Source: Theristus sp. LFF4_11 (Eukaryota; Nematoda; Chromadorea; Monhysterida; Xyalidae). Taken from it: a stretch of DNA of 64,000 nucleotides. This document shows, one piece after another, positions 32,171 to 43,910 of this stretch. Location: contig JASANC010005767.1 in the NCBI GenBank assembly GCA_030248135.1, positions 25,061 to 89,060 of the forward strand. The letters run 5' to 3'. The position numbers and the translations under genes were made by a program. Position 1 is the first letter of the stretch, and each line of letters starts with the position of its first letter. The notes under the pieces are model-generated. The model was not told where the DNA came from and ran no database searches. It was given only the letters and a program-made list of their open reading frames with translations.

Positions 32171-32865
32171 TTCATACCGTTCTTATGTGCAAAACGTTTT
32201 AACTTACAAAAGTCCAGACATTTAGAACGTTCAAAAAAAGCAGCATGGAAGCTAGCATCTTCTGGGTGATCGTGTGAACATGCGACATGCCCGTGTGAGA
32301 AAATAAATAATTACTGGATGAGACGAACTTCGCGAAGCGAAGAAAAAGTTTGAATGTTGCACTGCAAAATCCAATTTTTATGAACAATTTTAATGATTTC
32401 TGCATTTTGACTGAAAATTCTAGGATGCAATTTGCATCTTTTTTTCGAAAAATCGGATGCAAATGGCCCAAAAAATGCACCAATTTGGATACAATAAAAA
32501 CCTAGAGTATGATGGGGTGGGGTGGTGTTTTTTTCGAACCCTAGAGTTTTGTGTGGATTTCATGATTTTTTGAGAATAGATTTCGTTTTTGGCTTGGCAG
32601 AATTTTTTTTGACAATTTCTACTTTCAGTTAAAAGATGGACGAGCAAAGTTCAGGTACCGATGGAAGCTTCTGCAATTGGTTTCATGAGCTCGTTAATGG
32701 ACTAAACAACAGTAAATTACCTTGTTTTTACGCTTCAAATGTGAAGAAACTACTTGTCAGCTCTTGGCTGTTGCCGATTTGTCGTCTCGAAGAAGCGCGG
32801 CGTTTTCCATCAACAACAACGTGAACCAGCGAAAAATGAGAAAAAATCGAGGTTTTTTTGACTTA
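32171..32865. other. Region without recognised gene
   Basis: Contains a 62-aa ORF on the plus strand (32636-32824) starting MDEQSSGTDGSF with no recognised motif. Otherwise there is nothing beyond AT-rich sequence. Confidence 0.35.
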
Positions 32866-34467
32866 TCTACTATACTAAAAAAATACTTTGTCTGTCCGTC
32901 TGTCTGTCTGTCCGTCCAACTTTTTGCTATTTAAGGTAGCGAAATCAAAATGTTGCTATCACTTTTTAACAATTTTTCTGTGCAGCTCACTTTCTTTCTT
33001 TTGGTGTTCAACAACGAGTCATCATGATTCATTCAGTTCTTTCCTCAACGTTCCGTCGCAATGGTCAGTCAACCAGAAAAAATCTAACCGGAACGAGTTG
33101 CCTTTAACCGAGTTTAACTCAACTAACCGAGAACAAACGGGAGCAACAAATTCAATTAGTTTAGCAAAAATTCTCAGCGATTGCAAAATCAGCGAAACAG
33201 AGTTATAAAAGAATCATTTTTGACATAGAATTGACACCGAACCGAAAAGCTTGAAAACAAACATTTGAAACGTTTGAAAAGCACTTTTCAAAAATCGAGC
33301 GGATTCTCTCTCGAGCTAACAAAAGCGGAACGCTTGCCCCAAACAATAAACGGTAGAGGCGGTATCCAAACACAAGAAGAGGCATGGTAACGGTTTGGAA
33401 AAGGGGTAATTGAGGTCGCCAAAACAAAATCTACAAAGTTCCGCTATACGGGAGTCAACCCTACATGTTGTTTAGTGGTAATGTAAAAAGATGAGATTAT
33501 AATGTGCGGGAACGAATTGCTCCAAAGAAGCCATTATCTCACAGAATTGACGGCACATCCGATTATGATCGATAGCAAGAATTGAAAAAACGGGTCTCCC
33601 AATAAAACAAATTTGCGACTTTGAAAAATCAACAGAAACGAAACGGCTTTTGAATTTTTTTCACACAGAAGTGGTTTTCCTGTGAATAACAATTGAATCT
33701 ATTTTTTCGAACCAAATACACGGGTAACATTGATGCGGAACATTCGATCAAAGCAAAATGAAACAGGTCATGAACATCGATTGTGAGAGCACTAAACAAA
33801 CAGCAGTTTTTACAAGATAAAACTCAAATTCTGTGACTTTCAAAAAGCAAAATTGTAGTGAACACAAATTTGCAATTTTGAAACAGCAGAAACTGAAATC
33901 ATGTTGTTTAAAAAACATTTGTGCAAAAGCGGGCTTACTATGGGATTGTGCAAATAAACGGGTATCGATTCCGGCTATGAGTTCTGTAAAATAAAAAATA
34001 AACGGGCCTCTTTGGGTTAAACTAAGCGACCTTGAAAAATGAAATTGTCAAACAAACAAAAAAGTCACGTTTGAACAATTTCAGTCAACCTGAAAAAATC
34101 TAACGGGAACGACTTGCGTTTAACAGAGTAACTAACCGAGAACAAACGGGTTCAGAAAAAAATTCTCAACAATTGCAAAATCAGCGAAACAGTGTCATAA
34201 AAAATCATTTTTGACATAGAATTGACACCGAATCGAAAAGCTTGAAAACAAACATTTGAAGCGTTTGAAAAGTACTTTTAAAAATCGAGCGGGTTCTCTA
34301 GATAAAAATAAAAGTGCAACGCTTGCCCCAAACAATAAACGGTATCAACGAATTTAAACGCATAAAAGCTTTGGTTAAAAAATCAACACATTTCCGCGGG
34401 TGCACCTTGCTGTTAACAAAATCGCAAACATTTCTTACCCGGGCCGTAGGCACGGGTCAATTGCTAG
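32866..34467 (+). mobile_element. Non-autonomous Helitron
   Basis: Starts TCTACTATACTAAAAAAATA after an A and ends in CTAG before a T, the A|T insertion rule of Helitrons. Close to the 3' end, ACCCGGGCC-GTA-GGCACGGGT forms a hairpin a few bases before CTAG. The 5' part has a (GTCTGTCCGTCT) tract, common in such elements. No Rep/helicase is present. A segment of about 290 bp is repeated directly inside (from about 33065 and again from about 34083). Confidence 0.8.
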
Positions 34468-34519
34468 TAAGCCCTAAAAGTGCTGCAAATAGGGAGAATT
34501 AGGGTATGGTTGCTAAATG

Positions 34520-35180
34520 AAAATGAAGCGCTTTGTTGAGTTGTACAACCCCCTACCCTTAGTTGGAATATGATTCCATGGCCCGGCACTTCCATACAAC
34601 CCCCCACTTTTTCGTGCAATCGGCGTTAAATTTGAAAAAAAATCCAAATTACAAAAACAAAAAAAAAACAAAAAAATTTTTTTCAAACCCCTAACTCCAG
34701 GTGCACCCCCCTCACAAAATTTTTTTGCCAGTGCAGTGCAGTGCACCTTCCTCAGGCAAAATTTGCTGCCCGTGCATCCCCCTCACCGAGAAGGTACCTG
34801 ACACCCCCCTCTAAAATTTGGCAAACACCCCCCCCCCTCACCCGAGGTCCCGCTTTCGCTACTGGTGACGACACGGACACCCCTACCCCCTCGAAAATTT
34901 GCTTTTGCCTTCGGTACTGTAAGGGGGCTGTGGGGGGGGGGGCAGTAGCGAAAGGGGTGCCCGGGCAGCAAATTTTTCTGAGGGGGGGGGGGGTGGGGGG
35001 AGTCTAGTACCCGTGTCGAGGTAAAGGGGGGAGGGGATACACGGGTATCTGCCCGTGCCCGGGCAGGATTTTCGGCATCACGGCACCCCCCCCCACCCCG
35101 CCCTGCACTTTCGCTACTGCCCCCCTCCCACAAAATTTTCCAGCTATCTACTATCTGGAAATTTTGCTCCAGCTATCTAT
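34520..35180. repeat. C/G-tract repeat cluster
   Basis: Many runs of 7-12 C or G alternating with AAAATTTG(G)C, GAAGGCAAAAGCAAA-type and ACCCGGGCA-type motifs. It shares CAAACCCCTAACTCCAGGTG with the inverse of 55440-55480, so it is part of a dispersed family. No gene. Confidence 0.7.
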
Positions 35181-35846
35181 ATCGCCCCCCCCCAACCAAT
35201 TACTTCTGAAACACCCTGTATTTACCAATGGAGTAATTGATCGAATTTATAGCCGGTGGTGAGCTGTTTTTTAATTAAGCTGAGGATAATTAGTGGCGTT
35301 TTCAGAGTCAAAACGCAAGAAGATGCATGATATTGGTTTCCATTCTAACCAATTAGCTGATTCCCCATAATTTAGAGCACATTGTACCTACATAAGCAGC
35401 AGTAAAACACAACACGGTCATTCAGTTGTTTTTCGTCGTCGTGCGGCTTCATTCACTTTGTGGTCTACAAGCATGTACCCCAGTCTCTGCAATCATCATC
35501 ATCATCAAGCATCTTCGCAATCAATTTTGTACTGCCACGTTGCTGGTTGCTGCCCAGGCCATGCATCATCACAAGTACCCGTTCACCAAACCGCCAATCA
35601 TCAGACTACGCGGTTCAACGTCAGCTCAATGCAGCTGCTTCGTCCACGTGCACCCGGAATCACCCGGGGGTGAAGATAGCTGGCACTTCATCTGTTACGT
35701 TCAAAATTGTGAGACATAAGCTAACCAATTTGAACGGAACAAAAGTGCCAATTACCGTTCACACCGGGCTTATTTGCAAGAGATTTTCTTTTTGCATGGT
35801 TGTTGTTGTTGTCATTGCCGCTGACGCCTGGTGGCATTTCCGGGCA

Positions 35847-36345
35847 CCGTCTAGTTTCTGGGATGGTCATAAGTCCTGCCTGCCGACAAAAACTGTCCTA
35901 ACTCCACCGTTGATATTGCAACAAAAACCACAACAAACACAACACAAACAAAAGAAGTTCGATTCGAGCAAGTTGTAAAGCTACATATTGTACTTTTCAC
36001 CGCACACGAAACTAAAAACAACTAAAAAACACTAATACCAAAATGCATACAAGATCATGAAAACCTGACTATGGGCACCGTCTAGTTTCTGGACTGGTCA
36101 TAAGTCCTGCATGCCGACAAAAACTGTCTCAACTCCACTGTTGATATTGCAACAAAAACAACAACAAACACAGACAAAAGAAGTTCGATTCGAGCAAGAT
36201 GCAGCTTTTGACCACGAAAGCCAAACACAACTTTAAAGACCATGAAAAGTAACTGTCGGCCACGCATGCCTCTAAAAGAAGCTTTCGCTTCACGAAAGCT
36301 AAAGCTACATACCGTACTTTTCACCGCATACGAAGCTAAAAACAA
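35847..36345. repeat. Tandem duplication, about 226 bp apart
   Basis: GGGCACCGTCTAGTTTCTGG at about 35847 recurs at about 36073, followed in both by GACAAAAACTGTC, GTTGATATTGCAACAAAAAC and AAGTTCGATTCGAGCAAG. The second copy carries an extra insertion (36205-36300) before the shared GCTACAT tail. Confidence 0.75.
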
Positions 36346-37183
36346 CTTGAAGTTAGAAACAACTTTCGTCCACGAAAGTTAGGAGCAACTTTCGACCACG
36401 AAGGGCGCTCTCAATTTAAAATTTCAATAGTAAAACAAACTGCACAAAACCACCACTGGCTATTACACACTTGTGCAGTTTCTGCCTTTCAATATTTGCT
36501 GCATGCGCATAAACAGCCAAGGATAAAAACATACCAAGATAGGTATATTGTACATTAAGATATGCTCCAGCATGTGAGCAAAAAAAGGTATTTTATGTAT
36601 TTTATGTATTTAATCCAGCATATTGGGTGTCGTGTCGAGCTAATATGACATTCAGCACAACAAAGTGGACCCGGTGCTCGAATTAAAGTAAACGCTCGCT
36701 CGCCTTTTGCTCGATATGGTCAGTACAGTTCTGTTACATTGTATTTTTATTAATCTAAACTTTCAATAAGTTGAAAAATTCGACAAATTGTAAGTTCGAC
36801 GAGTTGTTGTTGTTTGTTGCCGTGGTGCTGCGGGTCCGTGTTCCATCGGTAGACGCAGGGCCTTCGCGACTTGGACTGGCCGGTCCCACAGGTCCCGCGC
36901 GACGACGTCGAGCGCTCGAATCGGTCACGAGAAGATGTGGCGAACGTCCTCGTGGGCATCGACTGCAGTGGGTTCTTCGAAAATGCTTTTCAACTCGCTT
37001 CTAGGCTCTTAATCTAGCAAAATGTCGGCCGCTTATGTTTTTGTTTTCATGCAGCAGCACATCGGAAGCAAAGTCACAGCGCACTGCCAGGGATGCATCA
37101 ATGCCATCAACGCACAGCCATCAACAGCCACACGTGCAATCTTGTACGTTTCTATGGTTCTAGTTTTACCATAACTGAAACTA
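36346..37183. other. Region without recognised gene
   Basis: GC-rich stretch at 36820-36960 on either strand gives short ORFs without known motifs. Nothing is supportable as a gene. Confidence 0.3.
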
Positions 37184-37349
37184 CAGTCAAACTCTTAAAT
37201 TATAGGGAATCAGCTGATTGGTTGGCATTTCAGTATGCAGGCTTTCTGTGCAAGCCAAACTCCACTCCCACAGCAATGGCCTGCACCGAAAGTATACATA
37301 CCGTAATCCCAACCAATCAGCTGATTCTCTATAATTCAGAGTTCTACTG
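37184..37349. mobile_element. Tc1/mariner-type MITE with TA target site, copy 1
   Basis: Flanked by TA on both sides (37182-37183 and 37350-37351). Ends CAGTCAAACTCTTAAATTATAG and an inverted CTATAATTCAGAGTTCTACTG, with ATCAGCTGATTGGTTGG inside both arms. 166 bp, no coding capacity. Related ends occur at 41097-41258. Confidence 0.8.
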
Positions 37350-37431
37350 TACACAATTGAGCAATGCACCAGGTGCACCGCAAGGTGTAACCGCGGTTTC
37401 TGTCTCAAATCAACACTGTCTGCAGTGTACA

Positions 37432-40035
37432 ATCATGCGGATGCGCGAGCGAGCGCCAGCGAGCGGACAGCGCATCACGCATAATATGAGCCGTTTTCCC
37501 CTCGCGCGCGTTTTTCAAATTTGCTCGCTTCCTCCAGCGAGCATAGTATAAGCCACAAACTTGGTTCTGTGCACACGAAACGAACACCCAAAGTTGTGCT
37601 TGGAGCCGCGAAAAAAATTTTATCGGACAACTTTTCATACGCTGTAGACACGAAAAACCTATTCTGAAAACAGTGTTACTTATTTCTCTTTGTATTTTTT
37701 TTTTTTCAGTAGTGTAATCATATGTGTTCGCCCTTTCAATTTTTACCTGCGACACTTTCACAGTTGCACAAAAATGGTTCCTGGGGTAATTTCATCCGGA
37801 GATTTTGAAAATTGGGTTAATTTTTTGCCCCGACCCTTATTTGGGGCAAAATTTGGGCATTTTTTTAAATTTTGAAGGATTTTACGGTGTTACAAGTGTT
37901 CGCCCTTTCAATTTTTGTCTGAAGTTGTTCCATGACCGAACAAAAAAATTTCCTGGGGTAATTCCATCCGGAGATTTTGAAAATTAAGTTAATTTTTGCC
38001 TCCGACCCTTATTTGGGGCAAAATTTGGGCATTTTTAAGTTTTGAAGGATTTTACGCCGTTACAAGTGTTCGCCCTGTCAATTTTTGTCTGAAGTTGTTC
38101 CATAACCTAACAAAAAATTTTCCTAAGGTAATTCCATCCGAAGATTTTAGAAATTGGGTTAATTTTTTGCCCCGACCTTGTTTTTGAGTAAAAATTGGGC
38201 ATTTTTTAAAACTCGCACGGTTTTCACCGGGTTTTAAGTGTTCGCCCTTTCAATTTTTGTCTGAAGTTGTTCCATAACCGAACAAAAAAGTTTCCTGGGG
38301 TGATTTCATGTGTAGATTTTGAAAATTTGGTTATTTTTTGCTCCAACCTTTATTTGGGTAAAAAATTGGGCATTTTTAAAGGTTCGTAGGTTTTGACCTG
38401 GTTACATGTGTTCGCGCTTTCAATTTTTACCTGCGGCATTTTCACAGTCGAACAAAAATGTTTCCTGGGGTAATTCCATCCGGAGAATTTGGAAATTAAT
38501 TTAATTTTTTGCCCCGTGTGAGCATCTCTAGATACTGAATCGTGACGATTTCGGGCGAATCGGCCGTGGAAATTGGCGAAATCGGTCCGGAAACGAAAAA
38601 CAAGAAAAGGGTGTTTTCCAGGGTAATTCAATGCGCTGATCACGGATTTTGGGTTAGTTTTCTTACGTGAGCAACTCTAGATGCTGAATCGTGACGATTT
38701 CGGGCGAATCGGCCGTGGAAATTGGCGAAATCGGTCCAGAAACGAAAAACAAGAAAAGGGTTTTTTCGAGGGTAATTCAATGCGCTGATCACGGATTTTG
38801 GGTTAGTTTTTTACGTGAGAAACTCTAGATGCTGAATCGTGACGATTTCGGGCGAATCGGCCGTGGAAATTGGCGAAATCGGTCCAGAAACGAAAAACAA
38901 GAAACGGGTGTTTTCCAGGGTAATTCAATGCGCTGATCACGGATTTTGGGCTAGTTTTTTACGTGAGCAACTCTAGATGTTGAATCGTGACGATTTCGGG
39001 CGAATCGGCCGTGGAAATTGGCGAAATCGGTCCAGAAACGAAAAACAAGAAAAGGGTGTTTTCCAGTGTAATTCAATGCGCTGATCACGGATTTTGGATT
39101 AGTTTTCTTACGTGAGCAACTCCTGATGTTGAATCGTGACGATTTCGGGCGAATCGGCCGTGGAAATTGGCGAAATCGGTCCAGAAACGAAAAACAAGAA
39201 AAAGGTGTTTTCCATGGTAATTCAATGCGTTGATCACGGATTTTTGGTTAGTTTTTTATGAGAGCAACTCTAGATACTGAATCGTGACGATTAGGGGCGA
39301 ATCGGCCGTGGAAATTGGCGAAATCGGTCCAGAAACGAAAAACAAGAAAAAGGTGTTTTCCATGGTAATTCAATGCGTTGATCACGGATTTTTGGTTAGT
39401 TTTTTTATGTGAGCAACTCTAGATACTAAATCGTGACGATTTCGGGCGAATCGGCCGTGGAAATTGGCGTAAACGGTCCAGAAACGAAAAACAAGAAAAG
39501 GGTGTTTTCCAGGGTAATTCAATGCGCTGATCACGGATTTTGGGTTAGTTTTCTTACATGAGCAACTCTAGATGCTGAATCGTGACGATTTCGGGCGAAT
39601 CGGCCGTGGAAATTAGCGAAATCGGTCTGAAAATTAAAAACAAGAAAACTGTGTTTCCAAGGTAATTCAATGCGCTGATCACGGATTTTTTGCTCGTTTT
39701 CTTGTGTGAGCAACTCTAGATACCGAATCGTGACGATTTCGAGCGAATCGCCCGTGGAATTTAGCAAAATTGGTCCAGAAATGAAAAACAAGAAAACGGT
39801 GTTTTCCATGGTAATTCATTGCGCCGATCACGGCTTTTGGGTCAGTTTTCTTATGGGAGCAATTCTAGGTACTGAATCGTGACGATTTTGGGCGAATAGG
39901 CCGTAGAAATAGCATAGGCGAAATCGGCCTAAAAACGAAAAATGAAAAACCTGAGTTGTCCGTGGTTTAGAAGAATGTGTGACCAACGTATTGTGATTTT
40001 GGTCCGACCTTCTGGGCTTATGTAAAAGTCAGAAT
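37432..40035. repeat. Composite satellite block, copy 2
   Basis: Same order as 7273-10002: ATCATGCGGATGCGCGAGCGAG start, unique part, 172-bp array (37724-38515, marker GTGTTCGCCCTTTCAA about every 172 bp), 149-bp array (38520-39930, about nine units), tail, then the TIR element at 40036. Array copy numbers differ from copy 1: more 172-bp and fewer 149-bp units. Confidence 0.85.
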
Positions 40036-40780
40036 ATTATCTAAAAATGCGGGAGACGCATATAAAAGGAGGAATATGGCCTTGTGTAAGCAGTGAAAGA
40101 CTTGGCTCGACAACGCTTTTCAAGTCTCTGATGTGGTACACACGGATACAAGTACATAAGAGTCATATTTTTGCGCCGTTTATTCTTTATTTCGGTTACA
40201 CATGGCAACCCTCGTACATTGTAGACAAATAAAACTTTCACATTTGCTTTTTTCTAGCATTTAGCGACCCCTAAAACCACTAAAATAACGATCAGACTTC
40301 AGATCGCTGACACTGGTTCGCGTGTATCGCAGAGGCATTGGGGAACGCAAGGTCTCCTTCTGTGGCAAAGGCAATGACTCACCGGTTTATCCTGTCAGTT
40401 TGGTAAAAAAAGGTGAAAATCAACGGAAGACAACACTTTTTGCACTGGTGCTGCTGTGTGCATACTACAGCGGTGCGTACGTTGGCAACAACGATAAAGC
40501 TACATGCAGCAATGTTTTTGCACAGAATTTACAGAATTTCGCACATGATGTTGTGATTTTAGACTAAACTAAAGAGGACAATTGAAAAATAACTTCAAAG
40601 TTTTTACGCTTTTCAGCAAGCTTTTAAACAACAAACGCGGCGCAAAAATATGACTCTCATGTACTTGTATCCGTGTGTACCACATCAGAGACTTGAAAAG
40701 CGTTGTCGAGCCAAGTCTTTCACTGCTTACACAAGGCCATATTCCTCCTTTTATATGCGTCTCCCGCATTTTTAGATAAT
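40036..40780. mobile_element. TIR DNA element (about 140-bp terminal inverted repeats), copy 2
   Basis: Left end ATTATCTAAAAATGCGGGAGAC, inverted right end finishing at 40780. The left flank (AAGTCAGAAT) is the same as in copy 1; the right flank differs. The interior is inverted relative to copy 1 and lacks the GC-rich insertion. No transposase. Confidence 0.82.
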
Positions 40781-41096
40781 TTCAGTTAAGACACAGCCGG
40801 TCGGCCAATAACGCCGCATGCTACTAGCCAGCGACGCCGCGCCACGCATTGCTGCAGATGCGATTTTGCGTTAAAAGGTGCCCGTTGCCTTAAAAACTTT
40901 CTTTCTGTACATAATATTATTATAATAATCTTATTATTTTATAATGCTGAGTCAATTTCGTCACAAAGGTTTTTTCAACTGCAAGATAGATCTTGGCATT
41001 TTTGAAGATGCGGTCGTTCAGTGGTCGATTCTGGCACGATATCCACAAGATGAACATAAGAAGAAATGATTTTGATTGGAATTTCATCAACAATAA

Positions 41097-41258
41097 CAGT
41101 GGAACTCTAAATTATAGGGAATCAGCGTCGTCGTTGGTGATCACGTGATGGATGCTTTCTGTGCAGAAATTGCTGTTTGGAGTTTGGTTTTCTCCAAAAG
41201 CATGCATTACATGATCACCAACTAATCAGCTGATTCTCTATAATTTAGAGTTCAACTG
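41097..41258. mobile_element. Tc1/mariner-type MITE, copy 2
   Basis: ACAGTGGAACTCTAAATTATAG at the left and CTATAATTTAGAGTTCAACTG at the right, inner arms with GTTGGTGATCACGTGATG and ATGATCACCAACTAATCAGC. Same family as 37184-37349 but a diverged interior. Confidence 0.75.
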
Positions 41259-41501
41259 CAGTGATTTTTTGGATTTTGAAACGAAGCCTGCAATTTCCTC
41301 AAAACAGGTGACACATTTTTACAACTCAGACAGCCGCTCGAAAACTTTATAAAAGTGCCAGACAAAACCAAAACTAAACCAAATAATGGCTTCGTTTCAA
41401 AGTCGGCGAAATTCGACGTCGTCATCTTTTGAGACACCAAAAATTCAAAACTGCTTTTTCTACTAAAAAACTAAGACGATGTTGAATTTGTGTCTGCATG
41501 C

Positions 41502-41740
41502 GCTTTTTTGTTTGTTTTCTTTGTTCTTCTTTGCACTTAAGTTTTTCTTTTTTCGCTTTCTTTCTTTCAAAATTTTCTTTTTGGTGCTTTTTCATTTCTT
41601 GCTTATGCGGGCACGGCCGCATAAGACCCACAAGAAAAGATAAAGACCGGAAGAAAAGAAAAGAAAAAAGAGAAAAAAGACAAAAACTTAAGGGTGACGC
41701 GAGGTGTGCGCGCGGCAGGGGCGAGAACAAGAACAGATCA
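41502..41740. repeat. Polypyrimidine/polypurine hairpin repeat, copy 1
   Basis: A C/T-rich arm and an A/G-rich arm flank the near-palindrome CTTATGCGGGCACGGCCGCATAAG (about 41601). CTTAAG ends both arms. It is followed by GGGTG...GGCAGGGGCGAGAACAAG, also seen at the second copy. Confidence 0.6.
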
Positions 41741-41901
41741 GAAATTTGGCAAAAAGTCAAATTTTAGATCAGTTCTTGTTGGTACCAGACGAGACAAGAT
41801 CATGAGACAAGAGACTTTGAAAAGAGACACACGAGACAAGATTAGAGAGACGAGACGAGTTGTCGAGACTTTGGGCATTTTCTCAGCTACATGCTCACAA
41901 T

Positions 41902-42167
41902 TACCGTAAAGTCTTGCACATAAGGTCTCCTTATATAATTTTGAAAATCAAAAATTTCTGAAAAAAGTGGAATTTCGTGTGACAACCTTATAAGTGGGAG
42001 GAGGTCTTATAAAACGAACATTGGGGATTCCGGGCCTAATAAACGGGGTAGGATTTCGACAAAGTCAAAATTTTGAATTTTTTGGTTTCCCGCCGTGTGA
42101 CACTCCGCCCACTTTTGGGTGGGGGTCTTATAAGTGGGAGGAACCTTATATGCAAGACTTTACGGTA
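41902..42167. mobile_element. MITE with TACCGTAAAGTCTTGC ends
   Basis: Left end TACCGTAAAGTCTTGCACATAAGG and inverted right end CTTATATGCAAGACTTTACGGTA, 266 bp in total. Internal CTTATAAGTGGGAGG motifs. No coding capacity. Confidence 0.8.
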
Positions 42168-43435
42168 TTAGATGTAAATGTAAAAACACATTTGCTTTAA
42201 TGGGGTTCGGACAAATTTTGCCTTCTATTACTTGCCTTGAGTTAGTGAGCTTTGTTCAATTAAGCTGTATTAAATTCAATTTCTTGAAATTGTTTTTTAA
42301 ACTTTTCCGGAAAAAAAATTGACGAAAAACGCTTCAGTTTCATTACGTTTGTGGTCTATCAAGAGTCTCACATGATGATAGTTTGATTGGCTGGTAATTT
42401 TGGTAGGCATGGGTGTAGCTTGGTTTGATTGAGACGAGGCTATTGAGCTCAGCTTTTACTACTGAAGTTTTAAAAGATATGTGCAGTAGATGTAATTTCA
42501 ACTCATTAAATATCAAATGTTAGTTTAGGTAGGCAAGGTAAGGTTGGGTTGCTAAGGCTGAGGATACAGACAGATCAGGCTTGGCAATTTGAGGCGAGAT
42601 GTGTGTAGGTCAAGCTTGGTAAATTGACGGTAGCTGCGTTTAGGACAGGCTAGGTAAATTGACAAAACTTTTAAATAGCAGGTTGGTGGATTCAAAGCTG
42701 TCATATATCCAAGCTAGGTTAAAACCGTAAATCATGATGAGCACTAAACTGAGAGAATGCCCATTCTCGCCCCCGCCCCCCCCCGCGCACTTTGCGCACC
42801 CTTAATTTTCTTTTTCTTTCTTATGTGGCCGTGCACACATAAGAAAAAAAAAAGAAAAAGTGCGAAAAACGAACAAAGAAAATAAGGGAAATACCGCAAG
42901 TGAACACGAATTGTCATCATGATCCTGTATTTTCGTGCCACCTGTGAATAAAATGCATTCAATAAACATGATGATTGATGATCGTTGGTTGTGGTCGATC
43001 AGCAACTATAATGTACCGCACCCTAAACGTTTCAAATTTATGGAACAAAAAAGATTAATAGCCATATTATTTTTTTATTTAATCGTGTCATCATCACCAC
43101 CAACACCGCAATGTTTCATACCAGTAATCACCATAGCCTCCATTATCAGACATCACTCACTGTCCCATGTAAGTTGCGCTACAAAACAAAGATTCACCAT
43201 AGTTGAAAAAACACGTTGCGTCATTTCACAAATAACATAACGGCAAAAGCTGCCTTTTGTGTGAAACAGTGGGAAACTTTCGAATAATTACCACCGTTAG
43301 TTTGACCTGAAAATATATAGATTTCTATCATAAAAATCCACACACAGCTGAGAAGTTTTTGGTTTGATGCGATTCGCAAAAAGCACTGACCTTGTTGACG
43401 GACATCGAAATTGGCGCCGCAAATGTTCATCAGTG
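42168..43435. other. Region without recognised gene
   Basis: Degenerate G/T-rich repeats around 42500-42720 and a second polypyrimidine hairpin at 42760-42890; otherwise nothing coding is recognisable. Confidence 0.35.
42760..42890. repeat. Polypyrimidine/polypurine hairpin repeat, copy 2
   Basis: The centre CTTATGTGGCCGTGCACACATAAG (about 42818) is flanked by T/C-rich and A/G-rich arms. The inverse of CTTAAGGGTGCGC and GGGGGCGAGAA parallels copy 1 at 41690-41735. Orientation is opposite to copy 1. Confidence 0.6.
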
Positions 43436-43439
43436 TCAG

Positions 43440-43910
43440 TACCGTGGGCGAGGGGGGGTGGGGGGGGGGGGGGTACACCCCCCCCCCAGAGCACCAGAGA
43501 CCGTCGGGTGGGGGGGGGGGGGGGGGGGGCACCGTGCCACCCCCCCCCCCCCTAAAATCGGGCCCCCCCCCCCCCACCCGGACCCCCCCCCCCTCGAAAA
43601 TTTGGCCGACACCCCCCCCCACACCCCCCATGAAATTTTGTCTGGCGGAGACCCCCCCCCCAAAATTTTCCGTACACCCTAAATTTTTTTTCGAAAATCA
43701 TGATTTTTTGTCTATAAAGTCCATAATATAAGCTGAATATATGATAACTTGACCATCTTCATTGTAATTTCAACGATTTTGCAGCAAAATTTAGCGTTTT
43801 TCCTTCAAAATTTAAGCGAAAAATTATCATGGGGGGGGTGGGGGGGTGGACCCCCCCACAGAAAATTTTGAAAAAATGCACCCCCCCATGGGACCCCCAT
43901 GGGGGCGTAC
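43440..43910. repeat. G-tract/C-tract repeat with AT-rich core
   Basis: Runs of up to 20 G or 14 C, including a G-tract followed by a C-tract that can form large hairpins or quadruplexes. The AT-rich core 43690-43850 (AAATCATGATTTTTTGTC ... AGCAAAATTTAGCG) recurs inverted at 56480-56640. ORFs here are proline/glycine translations of the tracts. Confidence 0.75.

Noticed and set aside
35426..35978. Three overlapping plus-strand ORFs as a gene
   Set aside because: All three frames are open in part because of ATC/CAT repeats; no domain is recognisable and the region overlaps a tandem duplication.
43392..43731. Proline/glycine-rich ORFs in several frames
   Set aside because: Direct products of C and G homopolymer tracts.
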